In this document: positions 1 through 6,433 of the stretch, in pieces | Numbering within the stretch: the first letter of the stretch is position 1 | Layout: each line of letters begins with the position of its first letter | Assembly (NCBI GenBank): GCA_046728015.1 | Contig: JBKPDQ010000077.1 | Coordinates: 1-18,135 of the forward strand | Length of the DNA stretch: 18,135 nucleotides | Reading direction: 5' to 3' | DNA from: DATAFO01 sp046728015 | GTDB lineage: Bacteria > Actinomycetota > Thermoleophilia > Solirubrobacterales > 70-9 | Made by a program: the position numbers and the translations under genes | The notes under the pieces: generated by a model | The model's input: the letters and a program-made list of their open reading frames with translations, nothing else | Databases searched by the model: none | What the model was told of the DNA's origin: nothing

Positions 1-1
1 G

Positions 2-103
2 CCGGCGCCGTTCGTCCTGGTGCAGACCACGCGGGGCACCGAGGTCAGGGTCGCCGCCGGCGCGGCCACCGGCACCCATACCCTCACGATCGACCTGGGC
101 TGA
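2..103 (+). CDS. 3' end of an unidentified protein (partial, 33 residues visible)
   Basis: The frame beginning at base 2 is open from the window edge to a TGA at 101-103. It reads as a plausible beta-strand-rich C-terminus, with alternating Val/Thr and Gly (FVLVQTTRGTEV, then TGTHTLTIDLG). Such an ending is common in secreted or carbohydrate-active proteins of beta-sandwich type, but nothing visible identifies the family. A strong GC-rich hairpin follows 12 bases after the stop, which supports this being a real gene end. The start lies outside the window. Confidence 0.55.
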   Translation, partial: PAPFVLVQTTRGTEVRVAAGAATGTHTLTIDLG

Positions 104-115
104 GCCCGGCCGTAC

Positions 116-150
116 GGGGCGGTGGTGGCCTCCGGGCTGCCCACCGCCCC
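116..150 (+). terminator. GC-rich hairpin terminator after the upstream gene
   Basis: Perfect 10-bp arms GGGGCGGTGG (116-125) and CCACCGCCCC (141-150) enclose a 15-base loop. The hairpin starts 12 bases past the stop at 103. There is no T-tract, as is usual for terminators of high-GC actinobacteria. Confidence 0.6.
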
Positions 151-342
151 GCTCCCCCCGATCGCCAGCCAGGAACCCGGTCGCGAGCGGCTCGCAGAGT
201 GCTCCATTCATCGCCAAGGAGTGACGCACGCGGCTTGAGCGGCCTACTCACTTTCGCCGAAGCAGGACTCACGCACCAATCTGGCTGAGCTGCGCAAGCA
301 CGCGAAGGGAGCAGCCCGGCGCGACATCGTGCCCCAGCCGAG

Positions 343-384
343 TTGCACGTTTCGTAACGGTCTAATACGCTGTTTGTCCGTTAC
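343..384 (+). promoter_or_regulatory. Promoter with palindromic operator upstream of the ABM/CGNR pair
   Basis: TTGCAC (343-348) and TACGCT (366-371), 17 bases apart, form a plausible sigma70-type promoter. An inverted repeat GTAACGG (354-360) / CCGTTAC (378-384) with a 17-base spacer straddles the -10 box, so a bound dimer would block RNA polymerase. The nearest regulator is the co-transcribed CGNR protein (709-1293), making autoregulation possible, but the cognate factor is not shown by the sequence. Confidence 0.5.
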
Positions 385-412
385 TACTGATCGACGCGGA
401 GAAGGGACGCGA

Positions 413-712
413 ATGCCTGTCTACTCAGTCTGGGACTCGCACTTTCCGCCCGAGGCGGTGGACGAGGGGCGCGCGATCACCGAGGCGATCTGGCGCGACA
501 TGACCCAGTTCGACGGCTACCTCGGGCACGAGCTGATCGAGGACCTCGACGACCCCGGCCACCTGCTCGTCGTCAGTCGCTGGACGAACCGCCAACGCCC
601 CGACGACGTCCTGCGCGAGTACCGCACCCACCCCAACGCGCAACGCGCGAACGAGCTCGTCTCACGCCCGCGAACGCGATTCCTCGGCCACGCCGTGCCT
701 GCCGGCGCGTGA
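413..712 (+). CDS. Antibiotic biosynthesis monooxygenase (ABM)-fold protein, small dimeric alpha/beta barrel
   Basis: The protein has 99 residues, the usual size of the ABM/YgiN-like dimeric ferredoxin-fold family. It starts MPVYSVWDSHFPP and contains the pattern seen in this family: a first strand, a helix, a Gly-Tyr-Leu turn (FDGYLGHELIED), a strand LLVVSRW and a final helix. Members are cofactor-free monooxygenases acting on aromatic or quinoid substrates, or haem-degrading relatives, and the substrate here is unknown. ATG 413 is chosen over the upstream GTG at 329 because GGAGAAGGGA precedes it and the earlier residues do not look like protein. The stop overlaps the next gene by four bases (GTGA), so the two genes are probably translationally coupled. 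Confidence 0.75.
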   Translation: MPVYSVWDSHFPPEAVDEGRAITEAIWRDMTQFDGYLGHELIEDLDDPGHLLVVSRWTNRQRPDDVLREYRTHPNAQRANELVSRPRTRFLGHAVPAGA

Positions 713-1293
713 CCCCAGACACGCTGCTGCGGCTCGCGAACCTGACCGTCCCACGAAAGCCCGGCCGCGGCCCCAGGATCTATCCCGACCCGCTCGCCAA
801 CCCAACAACGGCGGCACAGGCGCTCGGACTAGCACGCCTGGGCACCGCCCAGCTGCGCACGCTACGCGAGCTTCACAAGACGACCGTGGAGCTCGTGGAC
901 GCTCTGCTCGACCGGCGCCCCTTGGCCCGGCCAGCTGCGCGGCTGACCAGACTCGCCGAGCCCAGCGCCGCGACGGTGCGCCTGGACGTCGGTGGGGGTC
1001 ACAGTCTGCACACGCGGCTGCAGTGGAGCGAACCCACGCTCACGGCCACGCTCGCCCGCCAGGTCGCATTGGAGCTCGGTGAGATCGACCCACAGCGCCT
1101 CAAGCGCTGCGCGCTGCCCGCCTGCAACCTCGTGTTCTACGACACGACGCGACCCGGCACACGGCGCTGGCACGCCGAATCCCCGTGCGGAGCCCGCGAG
1201 CGACAACGACGCCACCGCGCGGCCGCAAGCACCAGCTCACCACAAAGCGAAGCTGACACGCGTGCTGCGCGACGTCCGAGGCAGACGCAATAG
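709..1293 (+). CDS. CGNR-type zinc-finger, ABATE-domain transcriptional regulator
   Basis: The 194-residue protein has an N-terminal alpha-helical region resembling the ABATE (putative stress-response ligand) domain and, at about residues 130-170, a CGNR-type finger: CALPAC, then DTTRPGTRRW, then CGARERQRRHR. Family members usually read CxxxC ... RRWC ... CGNR. Here the third Cys is His (RRWH) and the signature is CGAR, so zinc would be held by Cys-Cys-His-Cys if at all. The C-terminal 25 residues are low-complexity and Arg-rich. GTG 709 overlaps the ABM stop by four bases, so the pair is probably one operon. The likely role is a DNA-binding regulator sensing the ABM substrate, which is inferred from linkage. 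Confidence 0.75.
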   Translation: MTPDTLLRLANLTVPRKPGRGPRIYPDPLANPTTAAQALGLARLGTAQLRTLRELHKTTVELVDALLDRRPLARPAARLTRLAEPSAATVRLDVGGGHSLHTRLQWSEPTLTATLARQVALELGEIDPQRLKRCALPACNLVFYDTTRPGTRRWHAESPCGARERQRRHRAAASTSSPQSEADTRAARRPRQTQ

Positions 1294-1654
1294 CGCGCGC
1301 TGTCCCGCGCCAGGTAGCGCAATCGCGCGTCGCGACGGCCCCGGGCCCCGCGCCACGACTGCTGGTCGTCGTCCATCCCAGCAGCGAGCGGACGGTGGAA
1401 CAGTACGCCAAGACAGCTCCTTTTCTGAGAAGCAGGAGCCTCACCCTGGGCTCGTGCTCGTCGTCCGTTTCAAGAGCCTGCCTGGCGTGGGTGAGCACGG
1501 CCGCATCCGTCCCTCAGGCGGGCGTCGTGGGTCGAGGCGCATTGAGGTCTCACCCATGGCCGAAGCCGAGATTCGTCGGTACAGGCGCTGGTCGGAACCT
1601 GGCGGACGAAGGCGAGATCATCCGTTGGCGCGATGCGGCGTGGGGAGGGCGGAG
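1294..1654. other. Intergenic region between convergent CGNR and TetR genes
   Basis: I recognise no gene here. The main structure is an imperfect hairpin at 1416-1439, with arms GCTCCT (1416-1421) and AGGAGC (1434-1439) and an inner TTC/GAA pairing, which could terminate transcription from either side. Open frames across it translate to Arg-rich low-complexity sequence and look like shadows. Confidence 0.4.
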
Positions 1655-2230
1655 TCAGCTCTGGGTCATGAGGAGCTCGACCGCCCGCCGCTGGTAGGCC
1701 GCGCGTTGCCTCGGCGTCGCACGCTCGGAGCCCTCGATCAGCCGCTGGTGGTGCCAGCCGAGGGCGAGGCTGTACGCAAGCCGGGCCCGGAGGCGGGACT
1801 CGGCCGGTGTGAAGCCGGCCTCGCGGAAGGTCTGGGCGAGGAAGTCGAGGCGCTTGCCCTGCACGCGCTTGACGACCTCGCCGACGACCGGGTCGGAGGC
1901 CGAGGGAAGGAGGCGCACGTCCGGGTTCTCCTCCTCCTCGTACTCGGTCGCCATGACCGTCCCGATGCGCAGGCGCTCGACCGGGTCGCTGATCTCGTTC
2001 ATCTCCTCGATCATGGCGTCGGTGTCCTCCCGCTCCCAGGTGGCGAGCGCCTCGGTGATGAGCTCCTCCCGGTCCTTGAAATGCCAGTAGAAGCTGCCCT
2101 TCGTCGTCCCTAGGCGAGCGGCGAGTCGCTCGACCGCCACCCCGGAGGCACCGTCGTCGGCGAGCCCCTCGAGCGCGGCGTCGATCCAGTCCTCTCGACT
2201 GAGTCGGATTTGCGACCTCGGTTGCGCCAC
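1655..2230 (-). CDS. TetR/AcrR-family transcriptional repressor
   Basis: The protein has 191 residues from the GTG at 2230, the normal length for the family. The N-terminal HTH is clear: SREDWIDAAL, then VAVERLAARLGTTKGSFYWHF at about residues 31-51, followed by KDREELI. The rest is a helical ligand/dimerisation domain. A frame open further upstream would add 77 unrelated residues. The GTG is preferred because family homology begins there and because a TATAGT -10 box (minus strand, 2243-2238) lies about 8 bases upstream, suggesting leaderless translation. It is divergent from the DUF2867 gene at 2581 and probably represses itself and that gene through the palindrome at 2270-2287. The inducer is unknown. 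Confidence 0.88.
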   Translation of the reverse strand: MAQPRSQIRLSREDWIDAALEGLADDGASGVAVERLAARLGTTKGSFYWHFKDREELITEALATWEREDTDAMIEEMNEISDPVERLRIGTVMATEYEEEENPDVRLLPSASDPVVGEVVKRVQGKRLDFLAQTFREAGFTPAESRLRARLAYSLALGWHHQRLIEGSERATPRQRAAYQRRAVELLMTQS

Positions 2231-2287
2231 GGTGAGGACTATACGCGCCCGTACGGACAATACGCTACAGTATGGTCGCGACCATAC
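2231..2287. promoter_or_regulatory. Divergent promoter region with an 18-bp perfect palindromic operator
   Basis: GTATGGTCGCGACCATAC at 2270-2287 is an uninterrupted perfect palindrome, typical of a TetR-family dimer site. The minus-strand -10 TATAGT (2243-2238) serves the TetR gene. A second short palindrome, CCGTACGG (2249-2256), lies between them. The plus-strand promoter for the DUF2867 gene presumably overlaps the operator, but I cannot choose its boxes with confidence. Confidence 0.65.
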
Positions 2288-2580
2288 GCCACCGTAGGGA
2301 GTTCGGCCTTGGACATCGAGACACCCACACGCGGGGGCTGCCCGTCGCGCCAGAGGAAGTCGGCGCTCATCGACGGCCTCGGTTCCAGGGTGACCGCCTC
2401 TGGCCGGGCGATCGCTGGCCGACCACACCGCCGGCGCCCGACGGGCGGTCGCGGTCGACACCCAAGAGTCGCCAATACCAGCGTCTCGGCCTGGCGCTCT
2501 ATGCAGCGTCTGTCTCCGCTTCGCGGGGGCACGGCGAGCGTGGTGCGCCAGGCCGATGGCTCGACCGAAGGAGGTCCACG
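2288..2580 (+). other. Long untranslated leader or spacer before the DUF2867 gene
   Basis: This 293-base stretch separates the operator from the DUF2867 start. The plus frame remains open throughout but its translation does not resemble protein, whereas a strong Shine-Dalgarno AGGAGG (2569-2574) with a 6-base spacer sets the start at 2581. I see no recognisable riboswitch. It could be a 5' UTR, or the gene may have a closer promoter that I cannot identify. Confidence 0.35.
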
Positions 2581-3663
2581 ATGAGGCTCCCGAAGACTGC
2601 GCACAACTCCCGACCGTGGCGGGTTCACGAGCTCACCGGAGACTTCGAGCTCGAGGACGTATGGGAACTGCCGACCCCAGGGGGTCCCGATGACCTGGCG
2701 CGACTTGTGGACATGAGCGCGGCCGGTCGGTTCGCGGACGGCCGCGAGTTCCCGGCCGTGTTCCGCGCCCTGTTTGGCCTCCGCTGGAAGCTCGGCGAGC
2801 TGTTCGGCTGGGACAAGGCCGAATCCGGCGTCGATGAACGGGTACGCTCGCTGCGCGAGCGGTTGCCCGCCGATCTGCTCCAAGGGCCCCGCGGTCCGGA
2901 TCTGCGCGCGGTTCCCGGGCGGACGCAGGTGGCCGGCCCGCCGATCTTCGTCTCTCTCTACCAGACACGTGACGAGTGGGTGGCCGAGTACGCCAGCAAG
3001 ACCGTCCATTCGCTGATGCACATCGGCTGGGTGCCTGACGGCTCCGGTAACGGCTATCACGCCCAGATGGCCGTGCTGGTCAAGCCGAACGGGTGGCTCG
3101 GTAAGGCGTACATGGCCGCGATCAAGCCGTTCCGGCATCTGCTCGTGTACCCGATGCTGCTACGAGCGGTCCGACGCCAGTGGCAGCAGGAGGCTCCAAT
3201 GAAGGGCCAGGCTCTCGATGGGGCGCGCCGCGTCAGCGTCACCGACCCGATCGCTGTCGCCCGCAGCTACGACTACGCCGACGCCTTTGAGCTGCAGCTC
3301 GAGGGGCCGGATCCCTGCTCGCCCGAGGAGTGGGTGCGCGCGGGGGTTGACGCCACGCCGGCCTGGATCAAGCGAATCGCCGGCGCGCGGGACGGCCTCG
3401 ACTCGGCTCGCATCGTCGAGTCCGACGCCGACGTGGTCGTGCTGGAGGACTCCGACCCGCTGATGGACACAGTAATGGTCGGCCGCAATGTCGAACCGCA
3501 GCGCAGAGTGCTCACGACCGTCCTGCGCTACAGGCGGCCGCTGGTCGCGAGGGCGGTCTGGGCGTTCGTCGGGCTGCTCCACCGGCGGACGGCGCGGCAG
3601 GTCGTGGCGGGAGGACTCCGGCAGGCGGATCGCAGCAGCGATGCCGTCCTCGAGCGTGCCTGA
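2581..3663 (+). CDS. Tandem DUF2867-type protein (two fused domains)
   Basis: The 360-residue product joins two units. Residues 1-205 match the DUF2867 type defined by SRPWRVHEL near the N-terminus, MHIGWV at about 146, QMAVLVKPNG and AYMAAIKPFRHLLVYP. A close relative of this unit is encoded at 6434-7027. Residues 207-360 form a second unit (DYADAFEL, SPEEWVRAG, TPAWIKR, then VLTTVLRYRRPLVARAVWAF and HRR) that resembles the other, roughly 150-residue DUF2867/START-like proteins of actinobacteria. The biochemical function of these families is not known; a lipophilic-ligand-binding fold is an inference. The start has a perfect Shine-Dalgarno. A second Shine-Dalgarno and ATG lie exactly at the domain junction. 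The gene is probably controlled by the divergent TetR. Confidence 0.8.
   Translation: MRLPKTAHNSRPWRVHELTGDFELEDVWELPTPGGPDDLARLVDMSAAGRFADGREFPAVFRALFGLRWKLGELFGWDKAESGVDERVRSLRERLPADLLQGPRGPDLRAVPGRTQVAGPPIFVSLYQTRDEWVAEYASKTVHSLMHIGWVPDGSGNGYHAQMAVLVKPNGWLGKAYMAAIKPFRHLLVYPMLLRAVRRQWQQEAPMKGQALDGARRVSVTDPIAVARSYDYADAFELQLEGPDPCSPEEWVRAGVDATPAWIKRIAGARDGLDSARIVESDADVVVLEDSDPLMDTVMVGRNVEPQRRVLTTVLRYRRPLVARAVWAFVGLLHRRTARQVVAGGLRQADRSSDAVLERA
3188..3201 (+). promoter_or_regulatory. Internal ribosome-binding site and in-frame ATG at the domain junction of the DUF2867 fusion
   Basis: AGGAGG (3188-3193) stands 5 bases ahead of an in-frame ATG (3199-3201), codon 207. Initiation here would yield the second domain alone (154 residues), matching the length of stand-alone relatives. 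It is either a relic of two formerly separate genes or a working second start. Confidence 0.5.
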
Positions 3664-4230
3664 CTCGACTTACGGCGGCGAAGCCCGCCGGTCACGCTGG
3701 CGCCACCAGGCCGAGCGCCGCACGCGTACGCGGGAGGCGCTGCTCGAGTCCGCCGTGCGGCCTCTCGCGCTACAGCCACCGCAACCTCGTACTCGAGCAA
3801 GTGGCGCCCGAGGCGGGCCTCACACGCGGCGCGCTGTATCAGCCTGTTCAACGGCAAGGACGACCTCGCGCTCGCGTGCGTGTGGACTGGGTCGCGGCGA
3901 TCTGGGACCGGAAGCTCGGCGAGGCCGCCGATGAGAAGCCCCCTCGGCGCTCGCTACGCCGGCGCGCCGCCACGCGGGATTCTGCCGGCGCGACATCGGG
4001 CGCATGGCGCGTTGTCACTCGGCGCGGGATGCGAGCATCTCGGCACCGCTCACCGTACTCTCGCGATGGACGAGGACGAGGCGTCCGCCAGCGCGCGATC
4101 GACTCCCGCCTCGCTCCTGGAAAGGCAGCAGCGCCGCCGTCGCTATCGAGTCCCACGCGTCGCAGCTCAAGCGATGCTGGGTCCGATCGGCCGCCAGAGC
4201 ATTCCTGCGTTTCGTGGAGGGCAGCGGCCG
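3664..4230 (+). pseudogene. Frameshifted TetR/AcrR-family regulator (pseudogene)
   Basis: Pieces of a TetR regulator follow one another in changing frames. RTRTREALLESAV is in frame 2 (about 3720-3760). YSHRNLVLEQVAPEAGLTRG and ALYQ, the HTH region, are in frame 3 from about 3771. LFNGKDDLALACV is in frame 1 from 3844. VDWVAAIWDRKLGEAADEK is in frame 3 from about 3883. The order matches an intact TetR N-terminus, so at least three single-base shifts have broken one gene. The C-terminal part is unrecognisable and the end is approximate. It directly follows the DUF2867 gene and may once have been part of that operon. Confidence 0.7.
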
Positions 4231-4486
4231 CCGTCATCCACGCCACCGACGACGGCTCAGCCGCTCCCGGACCACCCGTCGACACCGACAAACGCCCGTC
4301 GCCCCCACCCGCGGCCGCCATCGGTCCCGTCCCACCCGCTCCTCCACGCCCCTGAAAGCCCCCGCCGGCCGGCCCCTATCAGCAACGCCAGCGCGACTTT
4401 TGCGCGTCCGGCCTTTCGCGACCCGATCCCGAAGCCTCAACCAGCTGACCGCGCAACACCGCGTCGTCGTGCGACGTTCCTGATCG
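4231..4486. other. Non-coding, Pro/Arg-rich-translating spacer
   Basis: All frames give low-complexity Pro/Arg-rich products with no recognisable domain. It is probably decayed sequence between the TetR pseudogene and the 3' end of the sigma-factor gene. Confidence 0.35.
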
Positions 4487-5374
4487 TCACTCACCGAGGG
4501 CGGTCAAGTCGAGCTCCCGCAGCCGTGCGGGATCCATGAGCAGATCAATCTCAACGATCTTGCGGTGCGTGACCGTGAAGCCGGCCACCCCGAGCAGCCG
4601 ACCGTGTCGGGCCACGACGAGCCCCGGGGCGCCGTTGACGAGCGCGGGTCGTGCAAAGGGGGCAAGACGCGAGAAGGCGACGCCCCGCTCGGCCACGGCG
4701 CGGGCACCGCGCACCTCTCTCGCCGCCCCCCGAGCCTTCGGGCCGCGGTCGATTCGCAGCACGACGTCGGGGTCGAGCACCGCGACGAGAGCGTCGAAGT
4801 CAGCGCCGCGTGCGGCGGCGAGGAACGCGTCGACGAGCTCTCGCTGGCGGTCGCGGTCGACGTCCGGCACGGGGGCATCTCCAACGCGGCGGCGTGCGCG
4901 GCTTGCGAGCTGTCTTGTCGCGGCGGGCGTGCGCTCCACCAGCGGCGCGATCTCGTCGAAGGGCACGGCGAACATGTCGTGCAGCACGAACGCGAGCCGC
5001 TCGGCCGGCGTCAGGGTCTCGAGCACCACGAGCAGCGCGAGCCCGACCGAGTCGGCGAGCAGCGCTTCATGCTCGGGGTCGACGCCGTCCTCCGAGCTGA
5101 CGATCGGCTCGGGAAGACGAGACTCCAAGGGCTCCTCGCGTCGTGACCGGCGCGCGCGCAGCATGTCCAGGCACACCCGCGCCACGCCGGTCGTGAACCA
5201 CGCCTGCAGGTTCTCGACGCCACTCGCGTCGGAGCGGCTCAGGCGCAGCCAGAACTCCTGCATCGCGTCGTCGGCGTCGCTGACCGAACCGAGCATCCGG
5301 TAGGCGACGTCACGCAGGTGCGGGCGGTTGTCCTCGAACCGCGCCGCCAGCCACTCTCGCTCGTTCGTGGTCAC
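4487..5374 (-). CDS. ECF41-type (SigJ-like) RNA polymerase sigma factor with SnoaL-like C-terminal domain
   Basis: The protein has 295 residues. Sigma region 2 spans about 10-78 (FEDNRPHLRDVAYRMLGS, DADDAMQEFWLRL, AWFTTGVARVCLDMLR). A linker carries RLPEP at 86-90, a variant of the WLPEP motif of ECF41 factors. Region 4 spans about 103-163 (LTPAERLAFVLHDMFAVPFDEIA). A SnoaL/NTF2-like extension covers about 175-290 and ends with MDPARL, comparable with the NPDKL motif. In ECF41 factors this extension, rather than a separate anti-sigma, modulates activity; none is encoded beside it. Translation starts at GTG 5374, which lies inside the -35 box of the opposing doxX promoter. The gene is divergent from a DoxX gene and is probably autoregulated through the mirrored promoter. 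Confidence 0.9.
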   Translation of the reverse strand: MTTNEREWLAARFEDNRPHLRDVAYRMLGSVSDADDAMQEFWLRLSRSDASGVENLQAWFTTGVARVCLDMLRARRSRREEPLESRLPEPIVSSEDGVDPEHEALLADSVGLALLVVLETLTPAERLAFVLHDMFAVPFDEIAPLVERTPAATRQLASRARRRVGDAPVPDVDRDRQRELVDAFLAAARGADFDALVAVLDPDVVLRIDRGPKARGAAREVRGARAVAERGVAFSRLAPFARPALVNGAPGLVVARHGRLLGVAGFTVTHRKIVEIDLLMDPARLRELDLTALGE

Positions 5375-5431
5375 ATCCGTTCGCAGCCCTCCGTCTAAGG
5401 AGTAGACGAACGAAATCGAGGCGATGTGACC
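5369..5431. promoter_or_regulatory. Mirror-image ECF41-type promoters driving the sigma factor and DoxX genes
   Basis: On the plus strand GGTCACA (5369-5375), 16 bases, then CGTC (5392-5395). On the minus strand GGTCACA (5431-5425), 16 bases, then CGTC (5408-5405). Both are centred on position 5400. The inner boxes extend to CGTCTA/TAGACG. The spacers are not conserved, so only the promoter boxes are symmetric. As recalled, the ECF41 consensus is TGTCACA-N16-CGTC, six of seven -35 bases matching here. The two promoters fully overlap, so only one polymerase could bind at a time. Confidence 0.85.
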
Positions 5432-5800
5432 TTCTCCGAGGAGGCGTTGCCCATTCTTACCGCCTACGTCGTCGTCACCGTCGTGACCGCCGCGGCCAAC
5501 ATCTATGCCGCGACCGTCGACTTCACCCGCCCGCAGTGGCTCCTGGCCAACATGGCCAAGGCACGCGTACCGCAGTCGTGGCTGTTATCACTGGGTGCCC
5601 TCAAGGCGGCGGGCGCGCTCGGATTACTGGTGGGTATCGGCGTGCCTCTGCTCGGGCTTGCGGCCTCCGTCGGCCTGGTCCTGTTCTTCATCGGCGCCAT
5701 CATCACTCACTTTCGGGCGCGCTTCTGGAACATCGCCCCGCCGCTCGCGTTCCTCGTGCTCGCCGTCGGCTCGCTGGTGTTGCGAGTGGCGTCCTCCTGA
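5426..5800 (+). CDS. DoxX-family integral membrane protein
   Basis: The 124-residue protein has four predicted membrane helices at about 10-30, 52-68, 70-94 and 103-122, the layout and length of the DoxX/DoxX-like family. PQSWLLSLGALKAAGALGLL is typical of the second helix. DoxX-like proteins sit in the cytoplasmic membrane, and some have been linked to thiosulfate or oxidative-stress chemistry, but no catalytic residue can be assigned here. The GTG start (5426) has GAGG at 5418-5421 and begins inside the -35 box of the sigma-factor promoter. It is the likely direct target of the divergent ECF41-like factor, in the position often held by oxidoreductase-type partners of that sigma group. Confidence 0.85.
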   Translation: MTFSEEALPILTAYVVVTVVTAAANIYAATVDFTRPQWLLANMAKARVPQSWLLSLGALKAAGALGLLVGIGVPLLGLAASVGLVLFFIGAIITHFRARFWNIAPPLAFLVLAVGSLVLRVASS

Positions 5801-6433
5801 GCGGCGGCGAGGCTCCGGGGGCCGCTGGCGCTAGGTGTTGCCGCGCCGACGTCAGGCGCCGGAACGTGGCGACGTCGTCGGCGCGGATCGTTCCGTCCCC
5901 GGCCGTACTCGGTGTTATCACGCACGCTCGGGCTGGTTCTCGTCAACGAACGCGGCTCGATTCGTCTGGCCGGTTGCTCGGCGGTTGTGGGGACCGCGTC
6001 GAGGGTCACGTGGTCGATCCCGAGCGGCGAACGTGGTACGACGCCGACAGGACCGCCTGGCCGGCCACGATCACCACTGCGGCGCACACCGTCAGCCTCT
6101 GCCCCTGAACGCCGATCGGCCACCAACACGACGGTGGCGGCTCGAGCTCACTGCTTCGGGAACCGCTCGACGAGCACCGTGCATGCGCGATGGCCGCGGT
6201 GCTCGTGCCCAACACGACGCGGTTATTCGCGCGGGCGCTCACGACGCGGTCGTAAAGGGCCGCCCAGCGGTCGTACCGCGCCCCCGCATCGCCCACCGGT
6301 AGCGCGCTGAGCTCGCTATTGCCCGTTGGGCGGAGGGTGCGCCCGGCGGCGACGAGCGAACCTAGGATCCGAAAGCGCGTTGAGCGTGTGGCACTCACAC
6401 GAGGGCATCTCCACGGCGAATTCGCGGCTCGAT
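5801..6433. other. Gene-free region with decayed coding fragments
   Basis: There is no intact gene in these 633 bases. A minus-strand stretch at 6201-6326 resembles a methyltransferase N-terminus and is listed separately. A minus-strand hydrophobic run (VCAAVVIVAGQAVLSASY) near 6040-6100 might come from a membrane protein but is too short to assign. The rest translates to low-complexity sequence. Confidence 0.4.
6201..6326 (-). pseudogene. Fragment of a class I SAM-dependent methyltransferase N-terminus
   Basis: On the minus strand the fragment includes ARYDRWAALYDRVVSARANN followed by RVVLGTS. This matches the YDRxAxLYDRxVxxxxxNRxxWGTS lead-in seen before motif I in a group of small actinobacterial class I methyltransferases. 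The SAM-binding glycine motif that should follow is absent. It appears to be a truncated relic, and the identification rests on about 35 residues. Confidence 0.35.

Noticed and set aside
276..330. NLAELRKHAKGAAR-like peptide resembling the start of ankyrin-type proteins
   Set aside because: The match is a dozen residues long, with no continuation and no start signal. It is too weak to annotate.
2239..2367. Small minus-strand ORF (MSADFLWRDGQ...) upstream of the TetR gene
   Set aside because: It reads through the operator and promoter and has no ribosome site or family resemblance.
2231..2461. N-terminal extension of the first TetR (77 extra residues)
   Set aside because: The extension has no family similarity and would translate through the 18-bp palindrome and the promoter. 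TetR homology starts at the GTG at 2230.
5398..5402. CGTCTA-N5-TAGACG as a transcription-factor operator
   Set aside because: The symmetry extends to the -35 boxes at exact 16-base distances on both strands, which is better explained by two overlapping promoters.
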